Positions 9,336 through 18,066 of a stretch of 64,000 nucleotides of DNA are shown piece by piece. Source of the DNA: Cohnella faecalis (GTDB lineage Bacteria > Bacillota > Bacilli > Paenibacillales > Paenibacillaceae); contig NZ_QXJM01000039.1 of assembly GCF_003570905.1 (NCBI RefSeq), positions 1,736,001 to 1,800,000 on the forward strand. Direction: 5' to 3'. Each line of letters opens with the position of its first letter. The first letter of the stretch is position 1. The position numbers were made by a program, and so were the translations under genes. Under the pieces are notes generated by a model. The model was not told the DNA's origin, ran no database searches, and saw only the letters and a program-made list of their open reading frames with translations.

Positions 9336-10057
9336 CGTTTGTTTCTCCTTGTCAGAGCGGCTTCCGCTTCTTCGATAGCACGGATGATGGCGGCGGCAGG
9401 TTTATGCAGCGACGGACCGTGGCCGACGACGAGAGCTTTCGGCGTCATGGCGAGCAGCTTACGTGCGCTGGCGATGGACGTTTCGGCGCTCCAGGTCGCC
9501 CAAGCGGGGAACGGGAACGACGGCCGCATTCGTCCGGCTACGGACAGGCCGCCTCTTGTGGACATCGCATCTCCCGCGATCGCCGTCCCGCTCGCTTCAT
9601 GCCAGAAGGCAAAATGGCCTGGCGTATGGCCGGGTGTCGCGACAGCTTGCAGCGAGCCGATGCGTGCGCCTTCCTCGAATGTAACGTCCTGCACGAACGG
9701 GGGCTTTTTCGGAATGCCGCCTTTAATGGGCGTCTGGGCTTCATGCGGCTCCAAGGATACATCTCCCGCCAGTATGCGGGCATCGCGGGAGGAGATGACG
9801 ATTCTGGCCTCCGGAAAGGCGGATTTGAGCGCACCGACGGCTCCAATATGATCGTTGTGGGCATGCGTGAGCACAATATGGCCGAGAGGCTTGCCGGTTC
9901 GGCGGATCGCCTGCAAAAGTCCCGATGCTAAAGGAGGGATCGCAGCATCGATTAGCGTAACGCTGTCCACTTCCTCCACCAGGCAGCAATTGATCGGGAA
10001 CCAGGAAGAGAAGAAGGAGAGCTGGGTTACGCCTTCGCCTAGATTCGTCGTTTTCAT
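9332..10057 (-). CDS. MBL-fold metallo-hydrolase
   Basis: The beta-lactamase-fold metal motif THAHNDH sits near residue 58; GHTPGHFAFW, AGDAM and VVGHGPS supply later ligands. Family members include glyoxalase II-like hydrolases and lactonases; the substrate cannot be told from sequence. It is the first gene of a two-gene operon with a TetR regulator. The promoter overlaps a palindrome at 10098-10114, pointing to substrate-induced expression. Confidence 0.88.
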   Translation of the reverse strand: MKTTNLGEGVTQLSFFSSWFPINCCLVEEVDSVTLIDAAIPPLASGLLQAIRRTGKPLGHIVLTHAHNDHIGAVGALKSAFPEARIVISSRDARILAGDVSLEPHEAQTPIKGGIPKKPPFVQDVTFEEGARIGSLQAVATPGHTPGHFAFWHEASGTAIAGDAMSTRGGLSVAGRMRPSFPFPAWATWSAETSIASARKLLAMTPKALVVGHGPSLHKPAAAIIRAIEEAEAALTRRNKR

Positions 10058-10092
10058 ATCGAAAACTCCCTTCGTAAACTACTTATATTAGC

Positions 10093-10121
10093 ATAATAAC
10101 TAATATCATTAGTTTAGTCAA
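10093..10121 (-). promoter_or_regulatory. Promoter and palindromic operator of the metallo-hydrolase/TetR operon
   Basis: On the minus strand, TTGACT (10116-10121), a 17-base spacer and TATTAT (10093-10098). A perfect palindrome AACTAAT-3-ATTAGTT (10098-10114) fills the spacer, the classic position for repression by TetR. Confidence 0.75.
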
Positions 10122-10146
10122 TGGCACCGTTTATGCTTTTAGAAGA

Positions 10147-10187
10147 AAAAGGCGTTCATCCTCCGAAGTCGGGGACGAACGCCTTTT
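10147..10187 (-). terminator. Terminator of the KtrB gene
   Basis: AAAAGGCGTTC and GAACGCCTTTT, an 11-base perfect stem around a 19-base loop. Confidence 0.78.
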
Positions 10188-10190
10188 GAT

Positions 10191-11537
10191 TTATCCGATA
10201 ATGATTTTGCCTTCGGGATAGCGGAACAGCGTCTTTCTCTGCTTTTTGTTATGGAGCGCATAGGCGAGGGTGACCGGCCCGAGCCGCCCGACGAACATGA
10301 GGATGACCAGCAGCGTTTTGCCAAAGCCGGACAAGTCCTCGTTCGCGACTCCCATGCTGTGTCCGACCGTGCCGTAAGCCGATACGGTGTCGAACAGGAT
10401 GCTTAGAAAAGACCCCGATTCCGTCACGGATAAGATCATTGTCGGTACGATAACGAGCGCCAGTCCGACCATCGTGAACGTGACCGCTTTGTAGACGAGA
10501 TCCTTGGACAGCCGGTTGCGGAACAGGACGACGTCCTCACGCCCGCGCAGAAGAGTCCAGACGGCGGCGAGGAGCACCGCGAACGTCGTGATCTTGATGC
10601 CGCCGCCCGTTGAGCCCGGCGCCGCTCCTATGAACATGACGATGATCATGAAAAATTGCGTCGCCTGCCGCATTGAAGAAATATCGACCGTGCTCGTGCC
10701 CGACGATCTCAGGCTGGCGGAATGGAAGAAGGCGGACAACAGCTTGCTGCCGTCGCCAAGCTGCCCGAAGGTGACCGGATTCGTATATTCGAACAGGAAG
10801 ATCACGAAGCCGCCGAAGGCGAACAGCAAGCCGGAAAAGACGAGCACGACCTTGGTATGAAGCGAAAACCTCCGCGTTCGCCGATAGTCGATCAGATCGG
10901 ACATGACGATAAAGCCTACGCCGCCGAGCAGAATAAGGACGATGGACACGATATTGAACGGAACGTCGTTAACGTAAGCTCCCAAGCCTCCGAACAAGTC
11001 GAAGCCTGCGTTATTGAAGATCGATACGGAATGGAAGAGACCGTAATACAGCGCCTTGGCCGGGCCCATTTCCGAATACCACCGCAAGGCGAACAGAAGA
11101 GCTGCCGCGCTTTCGACGACCAGCGAGTAGAGCACGACCTTGCGAATTAACCGGACGATGCCTTCCGTATTGGCTTGATTAAGCGATTCTTTAATGATGA
11201 GCCGTTCCTTGAGCGATATTCGTTTGCCGAGCGCGAGAGCGAACCACGTCGTCATCGTCATGAAGCCGATTCCGCCCATCTGGACGAGAATCATCATGAC
11301 GATTTGCCCGAACAAGGAGAAAGTCTGCCCTGTAGGCACGACCGTCAGTCCCGTCACGCAGACGGCCGAGGTTGCGGTGAAGAGAGCGTCGTGAAAGCTA
11401 ATGTCATGGCCGTCCCGCGACGACACCGGCAGCCATAATAAGATCGAGCCGACGACGATAAGCAGCAGAAACCCGACGACGAGCACTTGCTGAGGAGAAC
11501 GCTGCGATAAAAAAGAGCGGATAAGCAAGAACAGCAT
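10191..11537 (-). CDS. TrkH/KtrB-family potassium (or sodium-potassium) transporter
   Basis: Membrane subunit of a Ktr-type K+ uptake system with about eight to ten helices and four pore loops: AVCVTGLTV, FNNAGFDLF, ASLRSSGTST and AYGTVGHSMG. The filter glycine is present in each, but the third loop differs from the usual TRTAGF. The length (448) fits KtrB/KtrD. No KtrA/C (RCK) subunit is adjacent, as is usual for KtrD-type genes. The ATG at 11537 has its purine-rich site too close; a TTG three codons downstream is better spaced and may be the real start. Confidence 0.9.
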   Translation of the reverse strand: MLFLLIRSFLSQRSPQQVLVVGFLLLIVVGSILLWLPVSSRDGHDISFHDALFTATSAVCVTGLTVVPTGQTFSLFGQIVMMILVQMGGIGFMTMTTWFALALGKRISLKERLIIKESLNQANTEGIVRLIRKVVLYSLVVESAAALLFALRWYSEMGPAKALYYGLFHSVSIFNNAGFDLFGGLGAYVNDVPFNIVSIVLILLGGVGFIVMSDLIDYRRTRRFSLHTKVVLVFSGLLFAFGGFVIFLFEYTNPVTFGQLGDGSKLLSAFFHSASLRSSGTSTVDISSMRQATQFFMIIVMFIGAAPGSTGGGIKITTFAVLLAAVWTLLRGREDVVLFRNRLSKDLVYKAVTFTMVGLALVIVPTMILSVTESGSFLSILFDTVSAYGTVGHSMGVANEDLSGFGKTLLVILMFVGRLGPVTLAYALHNKKQRKTLFRYPEGKIIIG

Positions 11538-11642
11538 CCCTTTTCTGATGTAAAATGTGGACAGCCTTCATTTTAACGCAATGCTTTAACGGGAACAAAT
11601 AAAAAGAACGATTAGACTGCATGAGTGAAAGGGGCCTCGGCA

Positions 11643-12152
11643 ATGAGCGTACAATCGTTTCCGCCCGTCGTGGACGAGCGGTCCCGAATTCTAATTCTCG
11701 GAAGTATGCCGGGGACGGCATCGCTGAGAATACAGCAATATTACGGCAATCCCCGCAACCATCTATGGGCGATTTTATACGGATTGTTCGCGGATCGGCC
11801 GCCGGACGCGGGTTATGAGGACCGCATCGCGTTCGCGCGCTCGCAAGGGATCGCGTTGTGGGATACGATCGCGCAGTGCGAGCGGGAAGGGAGTCTCGAC
11901 AGCGATATCAGGGATGTCGTGCCCAACGATATTCCCGGACTTCTCCGGCAATATCCTCGGGTGAAGACGATAGTGTGCAACGGCGCAAAATCGCATGCGG
12001 AGCTTCTGAAGCACTTCGGACATACGGCGGAAATCGCCGAACGCAAGGTGCTCAAGCTTCCTTCCACAAGTCCTATTCCGACGCCGAAGTACAGAGGTCT
12101 CGAGGAGCGGCTGGAAGCTTGGCGTATCGTTAAGGAAGCGGCAGAGACATAG
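11643..12152 (+). CDS. DNA-deoxyinosine glycosylase (uracil-DNA glycosylase superfamily)
   Basis: A repair glycosylase of the family 6 (HDG) type, acting on deaminated adenine (hypoxanthine). The signature GSMPGTASLRIQQYYGNPRN at about residues 22-41 matches this subgroup; ALWDTI and LPSTSPIPTPKY complete the active-site walls. The ATG at 11643 has AAAGGGG nine bases upstream; a GTG at 11625 is possible. Stands alone, with a hairpin terminator after it. Confidence 0.85.
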   Translation: MSVQSFPPVVDERSRILILGSMPGTASLRIQQYYGNPRNHLWAILYGLFADRPPDAGYEDRIAFARSQGIALWDTIAQCEREGSLDSDIRDVVPNDIPGLLRQYPRVKTIVCNGAKSHAELLKHFGHTAEIAERKVLKLPSTSPIPTPKYRGLEERLEAWRIVKEAAET

Positions 12153-12154
12153 AG

Positions 12155-12191
12155 AAGGTCCCGCAGGCCGTTGCGACCCGACGGGACCCTT
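12155..12191. terminator. Bidirectional terminator
   Basis: AAGGTCCCG and CGGGACCCTT with an 18-base loop between two converging genes. Confidence 0.65.
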
Positions 12192-12199
12192 ATGATCGA

Positions 12200-12724
12200 T
12201 TACCAGCCCATGCGGTTGCGAAGCGTTGCGATCTGGGCGGCATGATGATGGCCGTGCCAAGCGAAATAGGCAAGGAGCTGGTCGATCGTCATCTCGCCGT
12301 TCGCGGGATGAAGGAACGGCCGCGAGAACGATTCGGCTGGAAGCTCGCGAAGCACGGCGTCGAAGCGGGTTTGCAGCGATTCGAACAGCAAGAGAGACAC
12401 CTCGGGCTCCAATCCAATCGAATCCGGGAGCGCCGCCCAAGCGTTTTCCTCGAAAGTCTTTACCGTAGGGTTGTCCTCCGTCAAGGCAAGCTTGAATCTC
12501 GTATAGCCCGTCATAGCCGCGTCGGTCGTATGGTGGGCGACTTGACGAGCCGTCCAGCCGCCCTCGCGATAAGGGGTGTCCAACTGCTGCCCCGTCAACC
12601 CTTCGACTGCCGCGCGCAACGCGGCGGGAGCCGTGGAGACGGCTCGTACCCGCTGTTCGCGCTCGTCGTCCGACGTCGTCGCCGGCTTCACGAATCTTCC
12701 GATCGGATAAATCCATTGTTCCAT
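12200..12724 (-). CDS. YfiT/BstA-like DinB-superfamily metal-dependent transferase
   Basis: Opens with the family's YPIGRF motif, then GGWTARQVAHHTTDA, RFKLALTEDNPTVK and the C-terminal metal-ligand segment FAWHGHHHAAQI. Relatives in bacilli are described as putative metal-dependent hydrolases or bacillithiol transferases; the function of this copy is inferred from the family. I chose the ATG at 12724 because GGAGGG lies eight bases upstream; a start at 12742 would have none. Confidence 0.82.
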   Translation of the reverse strand: MEQWIYPIGRFVKPATTSDDEREQRVRAVSTAPAALRAAVEGLTGQQLDTPYREGGWTARQVAHHTTDAAMTGYTRFKLALTEDNPTVKTFEENAWAALPDSIGLEPEVSLLLFESLQTRFDAVLRELPAESFSRPFLHPANGEMTIDQLLAYFAWHGHHHAAQIATLRNRMGW

Positions 12725-12748
12725 ATCCAATTCCCTCCCCATTATGGA

Positions 12749-12780
12749 GAAAGAGGCGTGCGAAGCCGCAAGCCTCTTTC
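12749..12780 (-). terminator. Terminator of pepF
   Basis: GAAAGAGGC and GCCTCTTTC, a nine-base perfect stem with a 14-base loop. On the minus strand it ends in TTTC directly after the stem. Confidence 0.7.
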
Positions 12781-12803
12781 CTGATAGCCGTCGTTCCGGA
12801 GCT

Positions 12804-14600
12804 TTATTTGCCGTCCGTCAGCTTTTCCATCTCCGTGATCAGCCCTTCGAACACGCTCATCGCTTGGCGAATCGGCTCGGGAGACGACATGTCGACCCCG
12901 GCTTTTTTCAGAATGTTGATCGAATAGTCGCTTCCGCCGCTTTTCAGGAAGCCGAGATAACGGTCTACCGCAGGCTTGCCTTCGTCGAGAATCTGTTTGG
13001 CGAAGCTCGTCGCCGCCGAGAAGCCGGTCGCGTACTTGTACACGTAAAAGCTGGTGTAAAAGTGTGGAATGCGGGCCCATTCCATCTCGATGTCCTTGTC
13101 GACGACCATTCCGTCCCCGTAATACTTGAGATTCAAGTCGTAATAGATCGAGGACAGCTCTTGCGGCGTTAACGCTTCGCCTTCTTCCGCTTTCGCATGG
13201 ATGATTTTCTCGAACTCGGCGAACATCGTCTGGCGGAACACCGTCGTCCGGAACTGGTCGGCGTAGTAGGTGAGCAGGTACATTTTTTCTTTTGGATCGG
13301 TCGATTTGTTCAGCAAGTAGTCCATAAGCAGCGCTTCGTTAAGCGTGGAAGCGACCTCGGCCAGGAAAATGGTGTATTGCGCGTCCCTGTACTCGTTGTT
13401 GCCGTCGGAGTAATAGGAGTGGAGCGCATGGCCCATCTCGTGAGCGAGCGTGAACATGCTGTTCAGATTGTCCTTATGGTTCAGCAGAACGTAAGGGTGG
13501 GTGCCGAACGCTCCCCAGCTGTAAGCGCCGCTTCGTTTGCCTTCGTTCTCGTAAATGTCGATCCAGCCGTTGTCGAACCCTTCCTTGAGCACCTTGCGGT
13601 AATCGTCGCCGAGCGGGGCAAGGCTGTCGTATACCGTTTTGGTCGCTTGCTCGTAGGGAATGTCCAGGTCGAACTCTTCCACGAGAGGAGTGAACAGGTC
13701 GTACATGTGAAGCTCGTCGACTTTCAGCAGCTTTTTGCGAAGCGCCATGTATCTGTGCATCAAGGGCAGATGCTCATGAATCGTACCGATCAGATTGTCG
13801 TACACCGACTGCGGAATGTTGTCGCCGTACAGCGACATTTCGAGCGCCGACGAATGATGACGGGCTTTCGCGTAAAAAAGGTTCTTGGTAACGTTGGCGC
13901 TTAAAGTAGCGGCGAGCGTGTTTTTCCATTTGCCGTATGTATCGTACATCGCTTTGAAGGCGTCGCGCCGGACTTCCGCGTTTCTGCTCTCCAGAAATTG
14001 AATGTAGCGGCCGTGGGACAGCTCGACTTCTTCGCCTTTGTCGTTCTTGACCTTCGGAAATTTCATGTCGGCGTTGTTCATCATGCTGAAGATCGTGCTC
14101 GGAGCCTGCGAAACGTTGCCGACTTGGGCCAGCAGCGCTTCTTCGTTCTTGGACAGAATATGAGGCTTTTCCCGCAGCATTTCTTCCAGCGTGCGCTTGT
14201 ATTTATTCAGCGTCGGATCGGCGATCAGCTTTCTCAGCTCGTCCTCCGAGAAAGCCAAAATTTCCGGAGTAATAAACGAGAGAGCTTCGTTGACTTCGAC
14301 GCTGAGCTTTTTGGATTTCTCGGACAAAGCTTGAAATTTGGGCTCGGCGGTGTCTTCGTGGTGGCTCATGTTCGCGTATACGTACAATCTTTCGGCGAGC
14401 AAGGACAAGTCGTCTTCCAGCGCGAAGCAGCGGGCGATCGTCTCGGCATCCTTCAGCTTGCCTTGGAAACCGGCAATTTCTTTCGTCAGATGTTTGACTT
14501 TGGCGTATTCGGCATCCCATGCGGCTTGATTCGCATACAGATCCTCCAGCACCCACCGGTGCTCTTTCGGCGTTTCGCTTCTTTTCGGCACTTGACTCAT
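12804..14600 (-). CDS. pepF: Oligoendopeptidase F (M3 metallopeptidase)
   Basis: A cytoplasmic zinc peptidase that cuts short peptides. The HEMGH zinc motif sits in TLAHEMGHALHSYYSDGN, with the downstream Glu in FLAEVASTLNEAL. The length of 598 residues is standard. The frame stays open 48 codons further upstream and that extension looks like a signal peptide, but AGGAGG 11 bases before the ATG at 14600 (MSQVPKR) marks the true start, and secretion is not supported. Confidence 0.92.
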   Translation of the reverse strand: MSQVPKRSETPKEHRWVLEDLYANQAAWDAEYAKVKHLTKEIAGFQGKLKDAETIARCFALEDDLSLLAERLYVYANMSHHEDTAEPKFQALSEKSKKLSVEVNEALSFITPEILAFSEDELRKLIADPTLNKYKRTLEEMLREKPHILSKNEEALLAQVGNVSQAPSTIFSMMNNADMKFPKVKNDKGEEVELSHGRYIQFLESRNAEVRRDAFKAMYDTYGKWKNTLAATLSANVTKNLFYAKARHHSSALEMSLYGDNIPQSVYDNLIGTIHEHLPLMHRYMALRKKLLKVDELHMYDLFTPLVEEFDLDIPYEQATKTVYDSLAPLGDDYRKVLKEGFDNGWIDIYENEGKRSGAYSWGAFGTHPYVLLNHKDNLNSMFTLAHEMGHALHSYYSDGNNEYRDAQYTIFLAEVASTLNEALLMDYLLNKSTDPKEKMYLLTYYADQFRTTVFRQTMFAEFEKIIHAKAEEGEALTPQELSSIYYDLNLKYYGDGMVVDKDIEMEWARIPHFYTSFYVYKYATGFSAATSFAKQILDEGKPAVDRYLGFLKSGGSDYSINILKKAGVDMSSPEPIRQAMSVFEGLITEMEKLTDGK

Positions 14601-14830
14601 AGACGGGGACAACCTCCTTGGTATGTGTTCGCGGACCGGAACGGCGACGGCTGCGCGCGGCTGCGTCGTTGCCGGTGCGTGACCGCTCGCTATTAGGAAT
14701 GACAACGCCGCCAGAACGGCGGCGGGCTGGACATACGGCTTCATTCGGGCGCCTCCGGTACCTAAATAATGGTTGCCGGAATAGTATGTCCCTGCCGGAT
14801 CGGTTTATCAGGCTTCATCTGCAGCGCGGC

Positions 14831-15010
14831 TTAAAGGCCTGCCATCATGAAGCTGTATACGATCAGGAAAAATGCGAACGCGACGAACAGCGCCGCCGTA
14901 ATGGCTATTCCCCGTCTCATCGGAGCAGGGAGCCGTTCCTTCGTCAGAATCAGGACGACCCCGAACGCGAAGGCGGCGATAATAAATACGAGATTGGAAT
15001 CGGACGGCAT
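14831..15010 (-). CDS. Small two-helix membrane protein, 59 residues
   Basis: Unrecognised. Reading back from ATG at 15010 (AGGAGG 11 bases upstream) gives 59 residues: a first hydrophobic segment with FIIAAFAFGVVLIL, a basic turn KERLPAPMRRG, and a second helix with ALFVAFAFFLIVYSFM. Two helices joined by a positive loop suggest both ends face out. It lies about 30 bases after the next gene upstream on the same strand, so the two probably share a message. Confidence 0.68.
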   Translation of the reverse strand: MPSDSNLVFIIAAFAFGVVLILTKERLPAPMRRGIAITAALFVAFAFFLIVYSFMMAGL

Positions 15011-15040
15011 GGCTGGAGAGTCCTCCTAAAGGATCGGCTG

Positions 15041-15274
15041 TTATACGGAACGAAGGGCGTCGATCGTCTGATTGTAAGCTTCTTCGCCTCCCGGGAAGTC
15101 GTCCGGGCGAAACCTTCGTCTTGCCCACTCCATCATCTCGGGACGGCTAATAAAGTTGTGGCATTCTTCGCCCCATTGATCGGAAATTTCCCGGACGACG
15201 AGCGTTTTTCCTTGCACTTCGACAGTGAGCATATTGTAATTGTCATGCTTATAAATAATATGTTTCTTGAACAT
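15041..15274 (-). CDS. Small conserved-looking hypothetical protein, 77 residues
   Basis: Not recognised. Soluble, charged and aromatic-rich (IIYKHDNYNMLTVEVQGK, QWGEECHNF, MEWARRRF). AGGAG lies seven bases before the ATG. It precedes the small membrane protein at 14831-15010 on the same strand. Confidence 0.7.
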   Translation of the reverse strand: MFKKHIIYKHDNYNMLTVEVQGKTLVVREISDQWGEECHNFISRPEMMEWARRRFRPDDFPGGEEAYNQTIDALRSV

Positions 15275-15477
15275 GGGTCACTCCTGATTTTGGCATTCGA
15301 TTGCCGTTTTTCTCATCATAGAAGAGATAGCCCAAGAAATCAACGTTCGACCGAAGCGAGCCGTTGACAGGATTGGAAAATGGTGAGATTCTATATCGAA
15401 ATCCCGGCAACGGGACCGAAGTTCAAGACGAGACGAGATCAGACGAGTTTTGACGAGCCGAGAGGAGCCGAGCGAAA

Positions 15478-16203
15478 ATGAGTGAGCAACAATCGAAGCC
15501 AGCCGCATATCCGCAAGTAGGAGTCGCCTCGACGTGTCGCGATTACAGAGAGTACATAGCGATGTTCGGACTGAGCGACGACGATTTGAGACGCGGAGCC
15601 GTACTGGACGTAGGCGGGGGAGGTTCCTCCTTTACCGCGCAATTGAACGCGATGGGCGTCGAAGCCGTCGTAGCCGACCCGTTGTATGCCGCTGCAACGG
15701 AAGAGGTGTTGGGGATCGTACGGAAAGAAATCGATACTTCGTCCGCCAAGCTTGCCGCCAACGCGGGAGCGTTCGACTGGAGCTTTTACGGATCGCCTGA
15801 AAAGCATCGGCAGCTAAGAGAGCAATCTTACAGGGCGTTCGCCGAGGATTATGCGCGGGAGGATGCAAGACGCCGTTACGTACCGGCTTCCCTGCCCCGA
15901 CTGCCGTTCGAGGACGGCTCGTTTTCTTTGGCGCTTTGCAGCCATTTTTTATTTTTGTACGGGGCCGACCCCATGTTCGACGAAGCTTTTCATCTGGCGG
16001 CGTTGAAGGAATTGCTCAGAGTCGTTCGCCCTGGAGGCGAAGTTCGCATCTATCCGATGGTGACGCTTCAATGGGAGCCTTATCCTTATTTGTCTGCTTT
16101 ATTGGATCAAATCAAGGAGATTGCCATCGCGAAAACGTCGGAATCCTCGCTGCCGTTCACACCCGTGCGAAGCCCTGTTTTAACGCTTGCAAAAAAACCT
16201 TGA
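15478..16203 (+). CDS. Class I SAM-dependent methyltransferase
   Basis: The SAM-binding motif I is AVLDVGGGGSS near residue 41, the acidic end of strand 2 is AVVADPLY, and the later motif is LPFEDGSFSLALCSHFLFLY followed by ELLRVVRPGGEVRIYP. This is the methyltransferase type 11/25 fold. The substrate is unknown. The upstream 60 bases have a run of short GACGAG/GAGCCGAG repeats but no clear function. It stands alone between divergent small genes and the cold-shock gene. Confidence 0.82.
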   Translation: MSEQQSKPAAYPQVGVASTCRDYREYIAMFGLSDDDLRRGAVLDVGGGGSSFTAQLNAMGVEAVVADPLYAAATEEVLGIVRKEIDTSSAKLAANAGAFDWSFYGSPEKHRQLREQSYRAFAEDYAREDARRRYVPASLPRLPFEDGSFSLALCSHFLFLYGADPMFDEAFHLAALKELLRVVRPGGEVRIYPMVTLQWEPYPYLSALLDQIKEIAIAKTSESSLPFTPVRSPVLTLAKKP

Positions 16204-16223
16204 AACCCTTGCCCGACAACATA

Positions 16224-16252
16224 TTGCAACTTCCAAAGCCTTCGGTTATAAT
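16224..16252 (+). promoter_or_regulatory. Sigma-A promoter of the cold-shock gene
   Basis: TTGCAA (16224-16229), a 17-base spacer and a perfect TATAAT (16247-16252). The leader is short, about 40 bases. Confidence 0.75.
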
Positions 16253-16297
16253 GACTACATTCGCCGAACTACGGCGAGATTTTAGGAGGTTTTTCAT

Positions 16298-16495
16298 TTG
16301 AGAGGAACAGTTAAGTGGTTTAACGCAGAGAAAGGTTACGGCTTCATCTCTGTAGAAGACGGCAACGACGTATTCGTTCATTTCTCCGCTATCCAAGGCG
16401 ACGGCTTCAAAACATTGGAGGAAGGTCAAGCGGTTGAGTTCGAAATTACGCAAGGCAACCGTGGTCCTCAAGCATCCAACGTGGTGAAACTGTAA
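16298..16495 (+). CDS. Cold-shock protein (CspA/CspB family)
   Basis: A 65-residue single CSD domain. RNP1 is KGYGFISV and RNP2 is VFVHFSAI; both bind single-stranded RNA/DNA as a chaperone. The start codon is TTG at 16298 (reading [13 protein letters not shown]), with AGGAGG about eight bases upstream. A strong promoter precedes it and a terminator follows, so it is monocistronic. The length and motifs are complete. Confidence 0.95.
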   Translation: MRGTVKWFNAEKGYGFISVEDGNDVFVHFSAIQGDGFKTLEEGQAVEFEITQGNRGPQASNVVKL

Positions 16496-16544
16496 GTCTA
16501 GCGCACGAGCGTGGACTTATTTTCATAACACGAACGAGAGCAAC

Positions 16545-16575
16545 GAAGCCCCCAGGCTACACGCCGGGGGCTTTC
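16545..16575 (+). terminator. Terminator of the cold-shock gene
   Basis: AGCCCCC and GGGGGCT with a 12-base loop, followed by TTTCGCTTT. Confidence 0.7.
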
Positions 16576-16670
16576 GCTTTACATAGGAACGTTTTGACCG
16601 CCCGGTCGATCAAGTGGTACACTGGATTCGGATTATTCGATTCTGAAGTTTCGCGGAGGTACGGAGTTTT

Positions 16671-17414
16671 ATGCCAAAATTCAAGCTGTTTGCCGGTCGG
16701 AAAGGCAAGGCCGACCAAGCCAAAAATAACAAGTACGTGAAGCTGGCGCGAGAAATTTACGTACAAGCGCGCAAGGGCGGCACGAACCCGGATGCGAACG
16801 CAGGACTGAAGACTGCAATCGCGAGCGCACGGGCGATTCAGATGCCGAACGACAATATCGAACGGGCGATCAAGAAGGCGGCCGGCGGAACCGACAGCGT
16901 CGATTACGAAGAGATATTGTATGAAGGCTACGGACCGGGCGGCGTCGCGATCATGGTCAAATGCTTGACCGACAATCGCAACCGGACGGCTGCAGACGTT
17001 CGCGCAGTCTTCAATAAGCGGGGCGGCAATCTCGGAGAGTCCGGCTGCGTTTCTTATATGTTCGACGAGAAGGGGCTTCTGGTCGTCTCGCGGGAAGATT
17101 TTGACCGCGACGAAGACACGGTCATGATGGAAGCGCTGGAAGCCGGAGCGGAAGACGTCGTCGCCACGGAGGAAAGCTTCGAGGTGCTGACGGCGCCGGC
17201 CGATTTTCTGAACGTGAAGGCGGCGCTGGAGCAAGCGGGCTACTCTTTCGAGTCGGCCAACATCCGATGGCTAGCTCCTAACACGATCGTCTCCGAAGGC
17301 GATAATGCGGACAAGCTGCTCAAGATGATGGAAGCGTTCGACGACAACGACGATGTGCAGGACGTCTATCACAACTTCGAGATCAGCGACGAAGAGATGG
17401 ACCGTCTCGGATAA
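16671..17414 (+). CDS. YebC/PmpR-family protein
   Basis: YebC-family proteins are cytoplasmic; some act as transcription regulators and recent work links them to translation through proline-rich stretches. Family segments seen are the N-terminal basic helix (KGKADQAKNNKYVKLAREI), NAGLKTAIASARAIQMPNDN, IERAIKKAAGG, EGYGPGGVAI and NRNRTAADVRAVFNKRGGNLG. The length of 247 is standard. The gene converges with clpP across a shared hairpin. Confidence 0.93.
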   Translation: MPKFKLFAGRKGKADQAKNNKYVKLAREIYVQARKGGTNPDANAGLKTAIASARAIQMPNDNIERAIKKAAGGTDSVDYEEILYEGYGPGGVAIMVKCLTDNRNRTAADVRAVFNKRGGNLGESGCVSYMFDEKGLLVVSREDFDRDEDTVMMEALEAGAEDVVATEESFEVLTAPADFLNVKAALEQAGYSFESANIRWLAPNTIVSEGDNADKLLKMMEAFDDNDDVQDVYHNFEISDEEMDRLG

Positions 17415-17427
17415 TGGATGGCAAATT

Positions 17428-17467
17428 AAAGGCCATGCTGGCGCGGATGCGCTCGCATGGCCTTTTT
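17428..17467. terminator. Bidirectional terminator between yebC and clpP
   Basis: AAAGGCCATGC and GCATGGCCTTT, an 11-base perfect stem, followed by further T residues. Confidence 0.78.
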
Positions 17468-17481
17468 GTATCGTTTCGAGC

Positions 17482-18066
17482 TTACAGAGAAGTAACGACC
17501 CGGTCGATGATCCCGTATTCGAGCGCTTCTTCGGCGGACATGAAGTAATCTCGATCCATATCCTTTTCGATTTTTTCGAACGGTTGACCGGTTCGATCCG
17601 CGGCGATTCGGTTCAATCTTTCGCGGACGCCGAGAATTCGTTTGGCGCTGATGGCGATGTCGCTCGCTTGCCCTTGGGCCCCGCCGTGCGGCTGGTGAAT
17701 CATGATCTCGCTGTTCGGCAAGGCGAACCGCTTTCCTTTGGCTCCGGCCAGCAACAGAATGGCTGCGAAGGACGCGGCCATCCCGGTGCAGATCGTATGA
17801 ACGGGCGGCTTGACGAACTGCATCGTATCTAGGATGGCAAAACCTGCGGACGTGGAGCCTCCCGGACTGTTAATATAGAGATGAATTTCTTTGTCGGGAT
17901 CTTCCGCCGCGAGGAACAACAGCTGCGCCACAATACTGTTGGCGATTTGGTCGTCGATGGCCGAGCCGAGGAAGACGATGCGATCCTTCAGCAAGCGGGA
18001 GTAAATGTCGTAGGATCTTTCGCCGCGATTCGTCTGCTCGACTACGTAGGGTACGTAAGCGCTCAT
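17482..18066 (-). CDS. clpP: ATP-dependent Clp protease proteolytic subunit, second-type paralogue
   Basis: ClpP serine peptidase of 194 residues. The nucleophile is in [11 protein letters not shown] (canonical ClpP has GMAASMGAFLL), the histidine in [19 protein letters not shown] and the aspartate in the [18 protein letters not shown] segment. The oxyanion strand [13 protein letters not shown] is intact, so it should be active. The divergence around the serine suggests this is not the housekeeping ClpP but an extra paralogue, as several Bacillales have. The ATG at 18066 follows an AGGTTG site. Confidence 0.9.
   Translation of the reverse strand: MSAYVPYVVEQTNRGERSYDIYSRLLKDRIVFLGSAIDDQIANSIVAQLLFLAAEDPDKEIHLYINSPGGSTSAGFAILDTMQFVKPPVHTICTGMAASFAAILLLAGAKGKRFALPNSEIMIHQPHGGAQGQASDIAISAKRILGVRERLNRIAADRTGQPFEKIEKDMDRDYFMSAEEALEYGIIDRVVTSL

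Noticed and set aside
13197..14696. Long plus-strand frames opposite pepF
   Set aside because: They are shadows of a well-conserved gene; no ribosome sites and no recognisable domain.
14601..14744. Signal peptide at the start of PepF
   Set aside because: The extension lies upstream of a good AGGAGG-ATG start, and PepF is a cytoplasmic family.
15300..15478. Small RNA in the GACGAG-rich stretch before the methyltransferase
   Set aside because: Only short simple repeats are seen, with no terminator or clear promoter.
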